From Gnetum montanum (taxonomy: Eukaryota > Streptophyta > Gnetopsida > Gnetales > Gnetaceae): 64,000 nucleotides of DNA. The position numbers and the translations under genes are program-made. The stretch is taken from assembly GCA_015680685.1 (NCBI GenBank), contig MNCI01000651.1:666168-730167 (forward strand). The letters run 5' to 3'. Below are positions 48,166-58,439 of this stretch, in pieces (position 1 is the first letter of the stretch; each line of letters begins with the position of its first letter). Below the pieces are notes generated by a model that saw only the letters and a program-made list of their open reading frames with translations, had not been told where the DNA came from and ran no database searches.

Positions 48166-48579
48166 ATGCCTGCTGCATCAACCATCACACCGACTCTGAC
48201 AACACTATTACTGCTTATTTTGTTTGCCTTAAGTTTCACATGGGGCCTCCATTTGCATCAGTTACATTTGTGCCTGAAGTGTTTGCTAACTCATTTTCTT
48301 GTGATTTTCTTGTCTTCTTGGAGTTATGTTTGCAGGATGACACCCAGTGGTGCTCGTACATCGATACACTTCATCACGGTGACAAGGTGCCACATTGTTT
48401 CTGACGCACGCAACCAGGTTAATCAATCTGTTCAAAAGTACATTCCCCGTTCCCAATACATTCTCCATTCCCCTAACACCCTTATTCCTTTTCCTACCCA
48501 GTTACAGTTCCCGGTACACCCCAAAACTTTGAGCCTACTATTACACGCTACGACACTCTCAAGAAATTACAATACATAA
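48166..48579 (+). CDS. 137-codon ORF downstream of R3 hairpin array
   Basis: Uninterrupted ATG-to-stop ORF. Residues about 12-30 (TLLLLILFALSFTWGL) form a hydrophobic helix that could act as signal anchor; the rest is Ser/Thr/His-rich with no recognised domain. A polypyrimidine tract ending GTTTGCAG at about 48336 lies inside it, so the region may equally be spliced. No equivalent was found in R1 or R2. It could be chance. Confidence 0.25.
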   Translation: MPAASTITPTLTTLLLLILFALSFTWGLHLHQLHLCLKCLLTHFLVIFLSSWSYVCRMTPSGARTSIHFITVTRCHIVSDARNQVNQSVQKYIPRSQYILHSPNTLIPFPTQLQFPVHPKTLSLLLHATTLSRNYNT

Positions 48580-49250
48580 TATGGCACATGAACATGAGCG
48601 CAAAAAAAAAATCGATTGAAAGAAAACTCTTGCCAAAAAACAAAGAAGAAAAAATGAAACAAAAAAAAGAAAAAGAAAAAGAAAGAAAAAAGAAAAGAGC
48701 AAAGAGCAAAATGAACCACAAGACCCTTGGCATGTCCCATAAGCCTCAGGCGGGAAGGCAATTGTCTTGGAAATAAACACTCATGTCTCAAAAGCTCAAG
48801 TAACATCTCATTGCACAGCTTTGGCTTTCCACCAATAGGTTTTCTTTAACACCAAAAAAGGGGCCTATTCCTCTAGAGAACGTAACCCACCATCACATGG
48901 CCAACAAGTCCTCTTAAACACTAAACAAGAGTCTTGTTCCGCCAAAGGACACACATCTCATGCCTTGATTCCGAGTCTACCAAACAATGGCTATTGACAA
49001 GGATCAACATGACCCGTATACACACTAGAGCGTCCCCTTTACCATGCATAATCCCTTGATCAGGTCCCAATCCCAACAATTTTCATCTCCCAATCCAACT
49101 ACAACCTTCATTTCCCAATTCCAGGTACTTTTGAACACAGTGCGATGACATCTGGCCAAGTGCTAAAGGACAATGTTTCTACCAAGTTTGCTTGTGGTGT
49201 TTTGTACTTCTTTGTCGATGCCTCTTGGGTCAATTCCTCCAGAAATCAAC
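48580..49250 (+). other. R3 3' untranslated region
   Basis: No gene recognised. 48605-48710 is almost pure purine (A/G) on the + strand. The rest leads to the polypurine tract at 49251-49260. Confidence 0.6.
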
Positions 49251-49260
49251 AAAGAGGGGC
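49251..49260 (+). other. R3 polypurine tract
   Basis: AAAGAGGGGC, three bases before the 3' LTR; the normal site for plus-strand priming. Confidence 0.8.
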
Positions 49261-49504
49261 CAATGAAACACCACAAAAAATTTTGGCTAACACTTGAAGA
49301 CAGAAATTAAGCTAAGTCATGTTGGTCCTCAGCATGACCAAGCTTGAAAGCCTCAAAATAGCATCAAACGAAGTCAAAGTAAGTAAGTAAAAGTTCCCTG
49401 GGAACCATAGAAGATTACAATGACATCTGGCATCAAACTTGGCAAATCTTGAGCTCAAAATACTTTGTTTTCACTAAGTATGCATCCTGTATGCTGGCCT
49501 ACAC

Positions 49505-50895
49505 ATGCCCAGCGTAAGGCCCAGCGTACAGCAACTTTCAGGGCTCAAAAACTCATCAAAACATGCTAAAGTGGAGTGTCTAGACCCCCCAAGACCTTCC
49601 CCAAGGCCCCCAATAGGTCTCAGGCACTTGAAAATCAAATTTTGGGCTCCAAATGATGGTCGTCCATTCCTGTACGCCCAGCGTAGACACCAGGGTGCAG
49701 CCAGCGTAGATAGACTTTCGGGCCCCAAAAATGCATCAAAACATGCTAGAATCGAGCGTCCGGACCCCCCAAAACCTTCCCCAAGGTTCTCAACAGGTCT
49801 CGGGCACTTGAAAATCGAATTTTGGGCTTCGAATGATGGTCGTCCATTCCTGTACGCCCAGCGTAGACCCCAGGGTGCAACCAGCGTAGACAGACTTTCA
49901 GGCCCCAGAAATGCATCAAAACGTGCCAAAATCAAGCGTCCAGACCCCCCAGAACCTTCCCCAAGATTCTCAGCAGGTCACAGGCACTTGAAAATCAAAT
50001 TTTGGGCTCCGAATGATGGTCGTCCATTCCTGTACGCCCACCGTAGACGCCAGGGTGCAGCCAGCATAGACAGACTTTCGGGCCCTAGAAATGCATCAAA
50101 ACATGTCAAAATCGAGCGTCTAGACCCCCCAGAACCCTCCCCAAGGTTCCCAGCAGGTCTTGGATACTTGAAAATCAAATTTTGGGCTCCGAATGATGGT
50201 CGTCCATTCCTGTGCGCCCAGCGTAGACGCCAGGGTGCGGCCAGCGTAGACAGAATTTTGGGCCCCAGAAATGCATCAAAACATGCCAGAATCGAGTGTT
50301 CAGACCCCCCAGAACCTTCCCCAAGGTTCCCGGCAGGTCTCAGGCACTTGAAAATCAAATTTTGGGCTCCAAATGATGGTCGTCCATTCCTGTACGCCCA
50401 GCGTAGACCCCAGGGTGTAGCCAGCGTAGACAGACTTTCGGGCCCCAGAAATGCATCAAAACGTGCCAGAATCAAGCGTCCAGACCCCTCCAAAACCTTC
50501 CCCAAGGTTCCCAGCAGGTCTTGGGCACTTGAAAATCGAATTTTGGGCTCCGAATGATGGTCATCCATTCCTGTACGCCCAGCGTAGATGCCAGGGTGCG
50601 GCCAACGTAGATAGACTTTCGGGCACCAGAAATGCATCAAAACGTGCTAGAATCGAGTGTCCAGACCCCCCAGAACCTTCCCCAAGGTTCGCAGCAGGTC
50701 TCAGGCACTTGAAAATCGAATTTTGGGCTCCAAATGATGGTCTTCCATTCCTATACGCCCGGCGTAGACGCTAGGGTGCAGCCAGCGTGGACAGACTTTC
50801 GGGCCCCAGAAATGCATTAAAACGTGCCAGAATCGAGCATTCAGACCCCCCAGAACCTTCCCCAGGGTTCCCAGTAGCTCTTGGTCATCCAAAAA
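49505..50895 (+). repeat. 180 bp tandem repeats in R3 3' LTR
   Basis: About 7.8 copies, in register with the 5' LTR array; a one-base insertion near 50490 breaks the otherwise exact period and the + strand frame. Confidence 0.95.
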
Positions 50896-51169
50896 TCAAT
50901 TTTTGACCTTAAAATGAAGCATTTTCATGTGTATACGCTGGGTACATTTTTGGCTTACGCTGGCATGCTATACGCTTACGCTAGCATCCTCTACGCTCAG
51001 CATCCACAGCGTATACGCCCGCCCCACAGTGTATACGCCTTGGCGTATACGCCAGCAAATGTAACACTTGTAAATTAAATCCGGCCTGATGTAGCGTATA
51101 CGCCTAGCATATACGCCTAGCGTATACGCCCACGTGTCTCCCAACCCGAATTCCCCGGTAAAACCCGTC

Positions 51170-51177
51170 TATAAAAG
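51170..51177 (+). promoter_or_regulatory. TATA box in R3 3' LTR
   Basis: TATAAAAG, same context as 43370-43377. If active it would read outward into T3 antisense to its protease/gag. Confidence 0.7.
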
Positions 51178-51751
51178 GCCCATTTTTCCATGAAATCAAG
51201 GTCGAAAGGAGCGGTTGGCAAAAAACTCCCAGAGCGCATAAGAGACATTTACGCTACGAACAAGAGCTCAAAAACCCTCTTACGCTGGAGAGCCCTGTAC
51301 GCCGTACACACAGTCTCCACACTCCGCCTGCCTTGCGAACCAGCCGAGTCATTCCTGCACACGCCGGGGCCTTTCGCCCGCCTTGTGTCAAAGCCACAAC
51401 TGCGTTTGGACCGGTGCACTTTGTAATCAATTCTCAATACAAAACAGTTTACATTTTGCCCAGATTTATTGCTGTTTTCTTTGTTTTTCAGTTTACGTTT
51501 ACAGGCTCATTTACATTTTCGTGCTTGTTTACGGTTTACATTTAATGTGCATTGTTTACGTATAACCCAACGTGTTGTAGTGGCAAACATTGGGGAAGTC
51601 CTTGTTTGATCCGCATGCGGACCATTCAAGGCACTCTGCCTTCGTCCGTTCTAGCTTGCCCCCAAGCGGAGGCAGGGTCGACTGTGCTTGTCCATAGATC
51701 TTTCGGTGCTCGTAATGTTCTAGCCTTGCACCGACAATTTCGGTCGGTACA

Positions 51752-51756
51752 ACATC
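51752..51756. repeat. Target-site duplication, right copy (R3)
   Basis: ACATC; left copy GCATC at 41494-41498. Confidence 0.8.
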
Positions 51757-52212
51757 TATTATGCTTATCTAAGCCCGTCCCATGATGATTGAAAATTTTC
51801 CCTTGTAGTTATCTACACAAATCACCAGGAAGTTAGTAGGATAGGACCACCCACATAAAGTGGTCACAATGTCCTCCACCAATCCCAAGAGAACGGTTAT
51901 GAATTGCTTTGTCAACTCGAGATGAATGTTCCTCTTTCTAGGAGAAGGCAAGTTCTAGGCTTTGTACATTTCATTATAGATCAAGTTTACACCAGAACCT
52001 GAGTCCAAAAGAGTCTTACATGGATCATTTCTAGTGATTTGTAAGTAAATTATGGGACTCCCAAGATCAGATCTTTTCCTAGGAATATGGCCAGCATTTA
52101 TCCAATCAGTAACCACATGGGTTAACATGAGAGTATCCACTTTGAGAGGCATTTGAAGGGTTCTCAAATGATGTAGTAAAGAATTTAAAAAGATCATGGT
52201 CATCAACCACAA
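51757..52212 (-). pseudogene. T3 aspartic protease (interrupted by R3)
   Basis: Open segment 52212-51955 holds TLLDSGSGVNLIYNEMY, the D-S/T-G-S/A active site of retropepsins with its flanking hydrophobic residues. After one TAG, 51951-51769 gives LELTKQFITVLLGLVEDIV and IMGRA, the conserved LGRP-like end. R3 lies just after this; the remaining residues resume at 41493 in the same frame. Confidence 0.85.
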
Positions 52213-54683
52213 GTCTCTGTTAAGGCTTAGGACTATTGGTTTAGAAGAAAGATCCTTTTTAGGGTTTACTTTCTAAACTAGTCAGTTGGGAAGCCAGCTA
52301 TAAGTTATTAGCCCTTGTAGTATATATTTGCTATGGGTGGACAAGAAGTTTTTCTTGCATGGATGGAGCTAGTGGCAATTGAGTTAATGGCATAGGTACA
52401 GGCATAGAAGGATGAGAAGGGTAGAATGAAAATGGGGATTCCCCTCTTAGAGATTAAGCTCTATAGTATTTAGGAGGGTAGTAGTTGTGTTGGAAAGATG
52501 CATGACTGGAAGAGTCACATGGAGAAATCAACTGCTAAACATAGTACCCATATGGATCTAGTTGTCAGTAAGGTTACTACTACCTTGGTAGTGGCATCCC
52601 CCATGACTATGGATGCTACCACTACTGGTACTACTCATGAGGTTGGGATGGAGCTCCACTTGGATAGTAGGCTTATTGTTAATGGAACTACCTGTAGTTG
52701 CCTTAAGGATAAGGTAACCTCTTGGATTCTTGCTTTCTCACTAATCTAGGATTCAACATGTACACCCCAAACTTCTACAAGTGTGACATAATGAGACAAC
52801 ATTCCTTAGGATGCTCATAGTGGTAGATGTCACACCCACCATCATCATCTATCTCTGATTGCATAACCTCTTCAATGGTAGTAGCTTTGCCCTTATCCCT
52901 TTGATGGGCATGTTTAAGTTCCTTCATTCTCCTTTGATTATGACCACTACCTTGCTCTTTGGACTCTTATGTAATTCTAAGGGTAGTTTCAAACTTCTTG
53001 TCCAAAGATTCCCACATTTTTTCTACCTTGGACGATATTTTAGAAATAGATTTTTATATTGGCAAGGTCATAAGTTGCACCACTTCATCAAGTGGTGCCT
53101 CCTCCTCATTATCATAGAACCTAACCTCCCTTTTGCAAATGGAAGAATCCTGGTTATACTCTTTCACACTTTCACTTTTTCTCAACTCTTCTTCTTCTTT
53201 GGCCACCTGCTCAATTAGCCTTTGGATTTGATGGACCCTTAGTTTTGAAAGTTTTCCTTTGCCATAGACCCCAAGAGCTCTCCTTGTTTTTGTTCTGAGC
53301 CCATCTATGCTATAGCAAATCTACTTCCATTAAGAGAAGCTATGACCTAGGCATGTGTGCAATAGAGAGCAATATCTACCCATGATCGCATCCAAGGATT
53401 CATGTATTTCTTATCTCTACCCTTGGATCTACTTCTTCATATTAGACACTCGGGAGTACATTTGATACTTGTCATTGAAGAGTTCAAGCATCATACTCCA
53501 TCATCTCACAAATTCTAGTTCTAAGGACTAGTACGAACTTTTAGCCTCCTTGATAAGTGTGTTGGGGAAAAGCTTTAGTTTATGCCATTTTTTTAATGTT
53601 TTATAAGGCACAAACATCATGAAAGTCTTGAAGATTATTTTGTGGATTAGAATTATATTCCCCTTCAAACTTGGAAATATTGTTCATCTCAAACCATTTG
53701 ATTCTATTGTCTTTCACATGCCTCATTGGAATTCTCATAGCCTTTGTAATGTTTAGCATGTTTCTCATTGCAAGCAAAGGCTCATCATAGTCATAGCCCC
53801 TATTAAGACCATGATTCCCTCTTCTATTCCTTCATTCATGGTGGTGGACCCTCCTTCATTGCCCACACCCTTGGTCTCTACTATTCTGGTGGGCTTTGTG
53901 ATCATCTTTGTTCCTCGGGTCATCTCCATCATGATCTCATCCTCTACAGCTTCAATTGAAGCTAGAGGAGGAAGAAGATAAGGATTTCAAAGATGAAGAG
54001 GGATGAAAGCCAGCACTAGCATGGTGCTTGATACTCCCTCTCCTTTGGTCATGGTCATAATCATCATGTTTATCTCTATTGTGGTGCTTATCCTAGTTCC
54101 TACCTTAACTCCCTTTTTTGGAGCCCCCATGGTCATGGAACCTGTTCATTCCTAAACTAGGATTATTTATAGTGGATTGTAAATTCTAGTTAAGGCCACC
54201 TTTATCAAAGAAAAGAGGAGGAGAATCAATGTTTTAAGAATCCCTAAAGAAGGGATCCTTACCTTCCTTCTAGCCTATTAGGAACAAACAGTTTGTAAAC
54301 CATTTTCTCTTTGATGCCTCGTAGCGAATCTCCTATTGTTGATCTTTCTTTCATTGTGCCTTGGTGGGATGATAATCCTGGTAATTACGGTCCCACACAA
54401 TGTGCATAACATTGAGCCCTGTGATGCCAAATTTCATGAAAGTTTAGAGCAGCATCGTAGGAACTAGTCGATTGAGCAACAACACAATGTTACCCTCCAT
54501 TTCCCTCCACTACAATTATTCATTCTGGTGTAGGATGAAAGTGAAGTCTAGAACATACACATCTGGATGAGTATAAATCACTCTACATTGTTGGGGTGTA
54601 GCCGGTTTTGGGCCTTCACACCTTTGCTAATTGGAACTACCCTCGTATGCTAGTGGAGAATCTCCCCTATGAGAAGAAGCCAT
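52213..54683 (-). pseudogene. T3 gag remnant
   Basis: Start MASSHRGDSP at 54683, aligned with T1 gag. Shared blocks include DFTFILH, KRKWFTN, a Ser/His/Asp-rich stretch, MNNISKFEGEYNSNPQNN (about 53700) and a C-terminal LILKA..GSS.NNK block (about 52730-52690). Many stops; an open ORF on the opposite strand at 52859-53218 is a shadow. No zinc knuckle seen. Confidence 0.75.
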
Positions 54684-54834
54684 ATCAGATTGAAAAAAAA
54701 ATTGTGTCCTTTTTATATTATTATTATTTTTCTTAATGATGTCAACTTTAGGATCCATTACAACATCATTATATAATTTCACTAACTCCTAGGTAGTGCA
54801 TGTAGCTAACTAAAATCCCTAACAACAGTGCTAG
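54684..54834 (-). other. T3 leader and primer-binding region
   Basis: Between LTR end and gag ATG; the first bases (CTAGCACTGTTGTTAGGGAT) align with those after the T1 5' LTR. Confidence 0.5.
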
Positions 54835-55676
54835 TGATGAGTAGCGAGTAGTTCCTACACCCAACCATACAAATCACTAGCGTTTACTAAGTGATTCGGT
54901 TGAATTCCATATACTTTAGATCTCTAAGTAAACTGGGTTTAGCTACTGAATATAATGACCGTGATCATTGTCTCCTCAATTTCACTTGTGAATTTCAAAG
55001 GTATGGTTAAGTGTAACTGAAGCATATGATTTTTTTCATTTTTATGTTTTTCATTTAATTCACCTCCATGCTAAAAATAAGTGAGTATTTTTTTAATTAA
55101 TGTAATAACTAACTAATTCTCAACTAATCCTAACATAAGCATCCATTTCCATCTGTTGTACACATCCTAAACATGTTACAATGCTGCTAGATTACCAAGT
55201 GTTAAGCGCTACTAGGATTACCAAAAGATAATTGTATGCTCAAGATGGTTGTACTTATGCATATTAGTTAACCAACATTAATTAATTAATTTAATGCATT
55301 AAAGTAAACTACATCAATAATAAACGTATTAAGTAAACATTAAGCTAAGTCCAAGTTCTATAAGGTTTATGAAGAAAGTTCATCTTTATTGTCATTCACA
55401 TCGACGTGCTTAGGTACATCAGTGCTCGAATAAAGATCCATACACTTATTACTCCTACTATGGATACTTAGAAAATATTCCAACTTTGGGAAGATGAAAA
55501 TGTAGAGTTTGGCTAGCAAATAATGAACAAATGTCATAAATATGGCTGGTGAGCACATATTTATAGGCAAGAAAAGATACTTCATCAACGCATACACATC
55601 AACATGGCAAACCATGTGTCAACATGATTACATTGACGAGATCCCGTCAACATAGGCAAATGATGACAACTCATCA
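54835..55676 (-). repeat. T3 5' LTR
   Basis: 842 bp, TGATGAG at 55676 and CTCATCA at 54835. TATA 55558-55565. The U3 contains TTGACGGGATCTCGTCAATG, absent from the 3' LTR. Confidence 0.9.
55558..55565 (-). promoter_or_regulatory. TATA box in T3 5' LTR
   Basis: TATAAATA on the minus strand about 110 bp from the LTR start. Confidence 0.65.
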
Positions 55677-55681
55677 ACCTC
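55677..55681. repeat. Target-site duplication, right copy (T3)
   Basis: ACCTC; left copy ACTTC at 32512-32516. Confidence 0.75.
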
Positions 55682-57822
55682 CTTTAAGTCTCAGAACTAT
55701 GATGACATCTCACACTTATAGATGACCATATCTAGGCAATCAATGAAAAATCAATCATGTTCACAGTTATTGTAGCATTGAACTTTGATTCTTTTATGAG
55801 TTTTCCCCTGCAAAAGTTTGTAACTAGTTACAAGAATCATTCTTTTAGCCCACACTATCAAATAATAGTGAATAGTACCTCAAAGAGATATATGAATTCA
55901 TGCATTATAGGTAAGATGATGTGACAATCAAAATTAAGGACATAATGATGCCTTCTTTAGTTCATATCATTACAAACGTCCTCAATTTATCAAATATTAA
56001 AACTAAGATCATCAAAAATTTTATCCAAAATAGATGCAATAAACCTTTGGTAGCATAGAGCCTATGGGACAACTAAAAAAAGAGCATAAAGGGTTATGCA
56101 TAACTGAGAAGCTTTATTTCAAAATTGGGACATATCATATTTTTCCTACCAAGAGGCTAAACTAAATTCAACATATGCTACTAGAGGAAGCATTATTTTG
56201 ATGGAAAAGTTCCAAAGTAGTATGGCTTATTTGCTCTTTCTAGAAATTCAAATAAGATTTGAAGAGAAGAAAACATGAAAGCTTATACTTCTATTTTCCT
56301 ACCTTATCAAAAAATTTTGTAGATAGGTAGACATTTTGGAATACACTAATGATGTACTTAGAAAAGTTTAAAATGCATCTTTCATTGAAATATCCAAGCT
56401 AGTGCCTCCAAAGAAAAATTAGGTGAAGAAGCCATTAGGCACTGAAGCTATAGCAGGGTCAACACATGTAGCCAATATTTTCATTATAGACATGAAAAGA
56501 CTAGGATCAAGTGTTTCCCTAGCACAATAATAAGATTATAAATCATCCATGAGCTAGTTACAGCAAATTGCAAAAACTATAAGCTAGGGTAGCAAAGAAG
56601 TCTTGTATGTATAAGGTTAGTAAAACCCTAGTCACCTTGTAGTATCTATGAGACCAGCCCCTGGTCAAATTTGCTTGTAGGCTTAAGAAGATTACTAGGT
56701 ACAAGAAATCTTAGGGAACATTGTATCCTTCCAAGTAACATTAAAAATAGAATAAGCAGCCATAGTAGTGATGATGTAACATAAGGATGTCCAAGGAAAA
56801 CTAGAGATGATTCCTAAGTACATAAAAGTATCCTTTCATGTCCCTATTATGCCACCAACTAATATTTCAAGAACCAAATATTTTTAAACTCTAGTAGAAA
56901 CATTACAAAAAGATAAGAAGAAAGGAAAGAAACCAATGTCTATTATAGAGCATGAAGATGCATTAGAAAGGCTACTGTAGATAGGATAAGTCATGCAGAA
57001 TCTTTGATATCCCTAATGATATTACTACAATCTGTTTTAAACTAATTTTAACTAAGGAAAAATTGGTCATTGCAAAGACTAGAATGCAACATGCAAAGGT
57101 AAAAGTGCAAAGATCACAAGAGAATCTAGCTCAACTCTACCTAGAGAAATAAGATCCTACCAAACATGTAGCACTGAAGCAAATGTCATAGTTCTAAGAT
57201 GATGAGATAAATCAAACGATGGCTAGACAAAAGCAAATTAAGATGAAGAAAGAGAAAGCAACATGGCGTGCATCACTTGTTAATAAAAAAACCTATGCTC
57301 ATGCAAAAGCCATTACTACACTAGAATAGAAGAATAAAAATATTGCTACTTAGAATCTAAGGTTGACCAATGTTAAAAAAGAGAAGTATATTCTTGAAGA
57401 TAGCATTAATTATTTGAAGGATTAGTTTTTCTATGTCAATATGAACATTAGAAAATTGGGTTGAGAAAATAAAGCCTTATCAATGAAGGAAGTAGATGGA
57501 GTATGTCAAAAGTCTATCATTAAAATCAATGCATGGCAAAATGAGGTCAAGAAATATGAAAATCTCAAATAACATATTAGAGATCAGGTGGGGATGCATA
57601 AACAAAATAATGATAAAGAAATCTAAATAACTAAAGTTAAGATGAATTTTAACAATACAAAGGTTATTAGATTGGCAACTTGTCTAGGACAACCTCACCT
57701 TGATACATTAAGAATAGCTTAAGAACAAGGACTTACAGATTCAAGATTTGAAAAAATACATGGATTTGGCATACCAAATAGCCACTACTAGGATTACTGA
57801 GTATTAAATGGTATGTTCAAAG
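55682..57822 (+). pseudogene. T2 ORF3, remainder after T3 insertion
   Basis: Continues the ORF begun at 32344. Matches to T3 ORF3 in order: ALNFDSFMSFPLQKFV (about 55785-55830; T3 has ELNFGTFLDFSLEHVK), IKIKDI (about 55930-55945; T3 VKIKDI), then a long Lys/Glu-rich coiled-coil-like half (56900-57800) with KYILEDSINYLKD, QKSIIKINAW and KKYENLK.HIRDQV, which resemble T3 and T4. Coding similarity fades near 57822, where T4 LTR sequence takes over. Frameshifts and TAG stops throughout. Confidence 0.7.
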
Positions 57823-58243
57823 TAGTCAAAATTATGTCTTGGTTATAAGTTCACTAATTAACTAAAGGCAAGAATGTAAAGTGCATAAATAATAAAATGA
57901 ATGAAAATAAACATTAATCTATTGTAAGTGCTACAAGGAGTTTAAAGAATATCTTCTTATTTCTATTACATCAACATGTCCAAGTATAATGATTCTCAAA
58001 TAAGGATCCGTACAATTCTTTGAAGTCCTACTATGGGCACTCAAAAAATATTCTAACTTTGGCAGAAGAAAACTGCAAGAACATGGCTACACTAATGACA
58101 TAACATGCCATAAATGCAATTAGTATGTGAATTTATATAGGTGTAACATGAAACTACATCAATGCATCAAACCATTCATTAATGGTGATGCATCAATGAT
58201 GATGGTGGGTTTGCATCGATGTAGCCAATCGAATGATTCATCA
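57823..58243 (-). repeat. T4 3' LTR (truncated)
   Basis: Starts TGATGAATCATT at 58243, preceded on the minus strand by CATGGGAGTT (likely polypurine tract). TATATAAA at 58132-58139. Only the first about 420 bp is present; the rest is lost at the junction with T2 ORF3 (boundary uncertain between 57785 and 57850). Confidence 0.75.
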
Positions 58244-58439
58244 AACTCCCATGACTGAGTGCAAACTCATCCTCAAGCTAACAAAAGTAGGATCAAGCTT
58301 TTTAGAAAATTGAGAAATTATGGGATTATTAACTGACTAACTCTAAGTGCCGAATTATATAGAATTATAAAAATGACAATCCTTGATAACAAAATTTGAA
58401 ACCCTTACAAAAATGACAATTGGAACCCTCTAGTTACTA

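Larger units (their letters stand above)
41499..51751 (+). mobile_element. R3: full-length family R element nested in T3 pol
   Basis: About 10.25 kb including a 971-base assembly gap. LTRs 41499-43951 and 49264-51751, primer site, repeat-rich leader, gag, gap, short C-terminal coding piece, hairpin array, polypurine tract AAAGAGGGGC. 5 bp duplication with one transition. T3's protease-to-RT reading resumes when R3 and one duplication copy are ignored. No RT or integrase motif in the assembled sequence, and the gap is too short for all of pol if sized correctly, so it looks like a gag-encoding non-autonomous element. Confidence 0.9.
49264..51751 (+). repeat. R3 3' LTR
   Basis: 2488 bp. Same order of parts as the 5' LTR, with the same number of 180 bp units. 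Longer by small additions in the GTATACGC cluster (about 50960-51130). TATA at 51170-51177. Confidence 0.95.
32517..55676 (-). mobile_element. T3: full-length family T element, interrupted by R3
   Basis: Complete on the minus strand: 5' LTR 55676-54835, gag, protease, [R3 insertion], RT, RNase H, integrase, spacer, ORF3, 3' LTR 33297-32517. Flanked by ACCTC/ACTTC. Removing R3 and one 5 bp duplication leaves about 12.9 kb with the coding order expected of an Athila/Tat-type element. It lies inside ORF3 of T2, which has the opposite orientation. Every gene has stops. Confidence 0.9.

Noticed and set aside
48548-48806. Phe-rich minus-strand ORFs
   Set aside because: Reverse complement of a purine-only tract (48605-48710); codon content is explained by composition.
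49474-50892. Long ORFs on both strands in the second R3 LTR
   Set aside because: Same 180 bp repeat artefact as in the first LTR.
52859-53218. 119-codon + strand ORF
   Set aside because: Antisense shadow of T3 gag, rich in Phe/Leu as expected from the complement of a Lys/Glu-rich gene.
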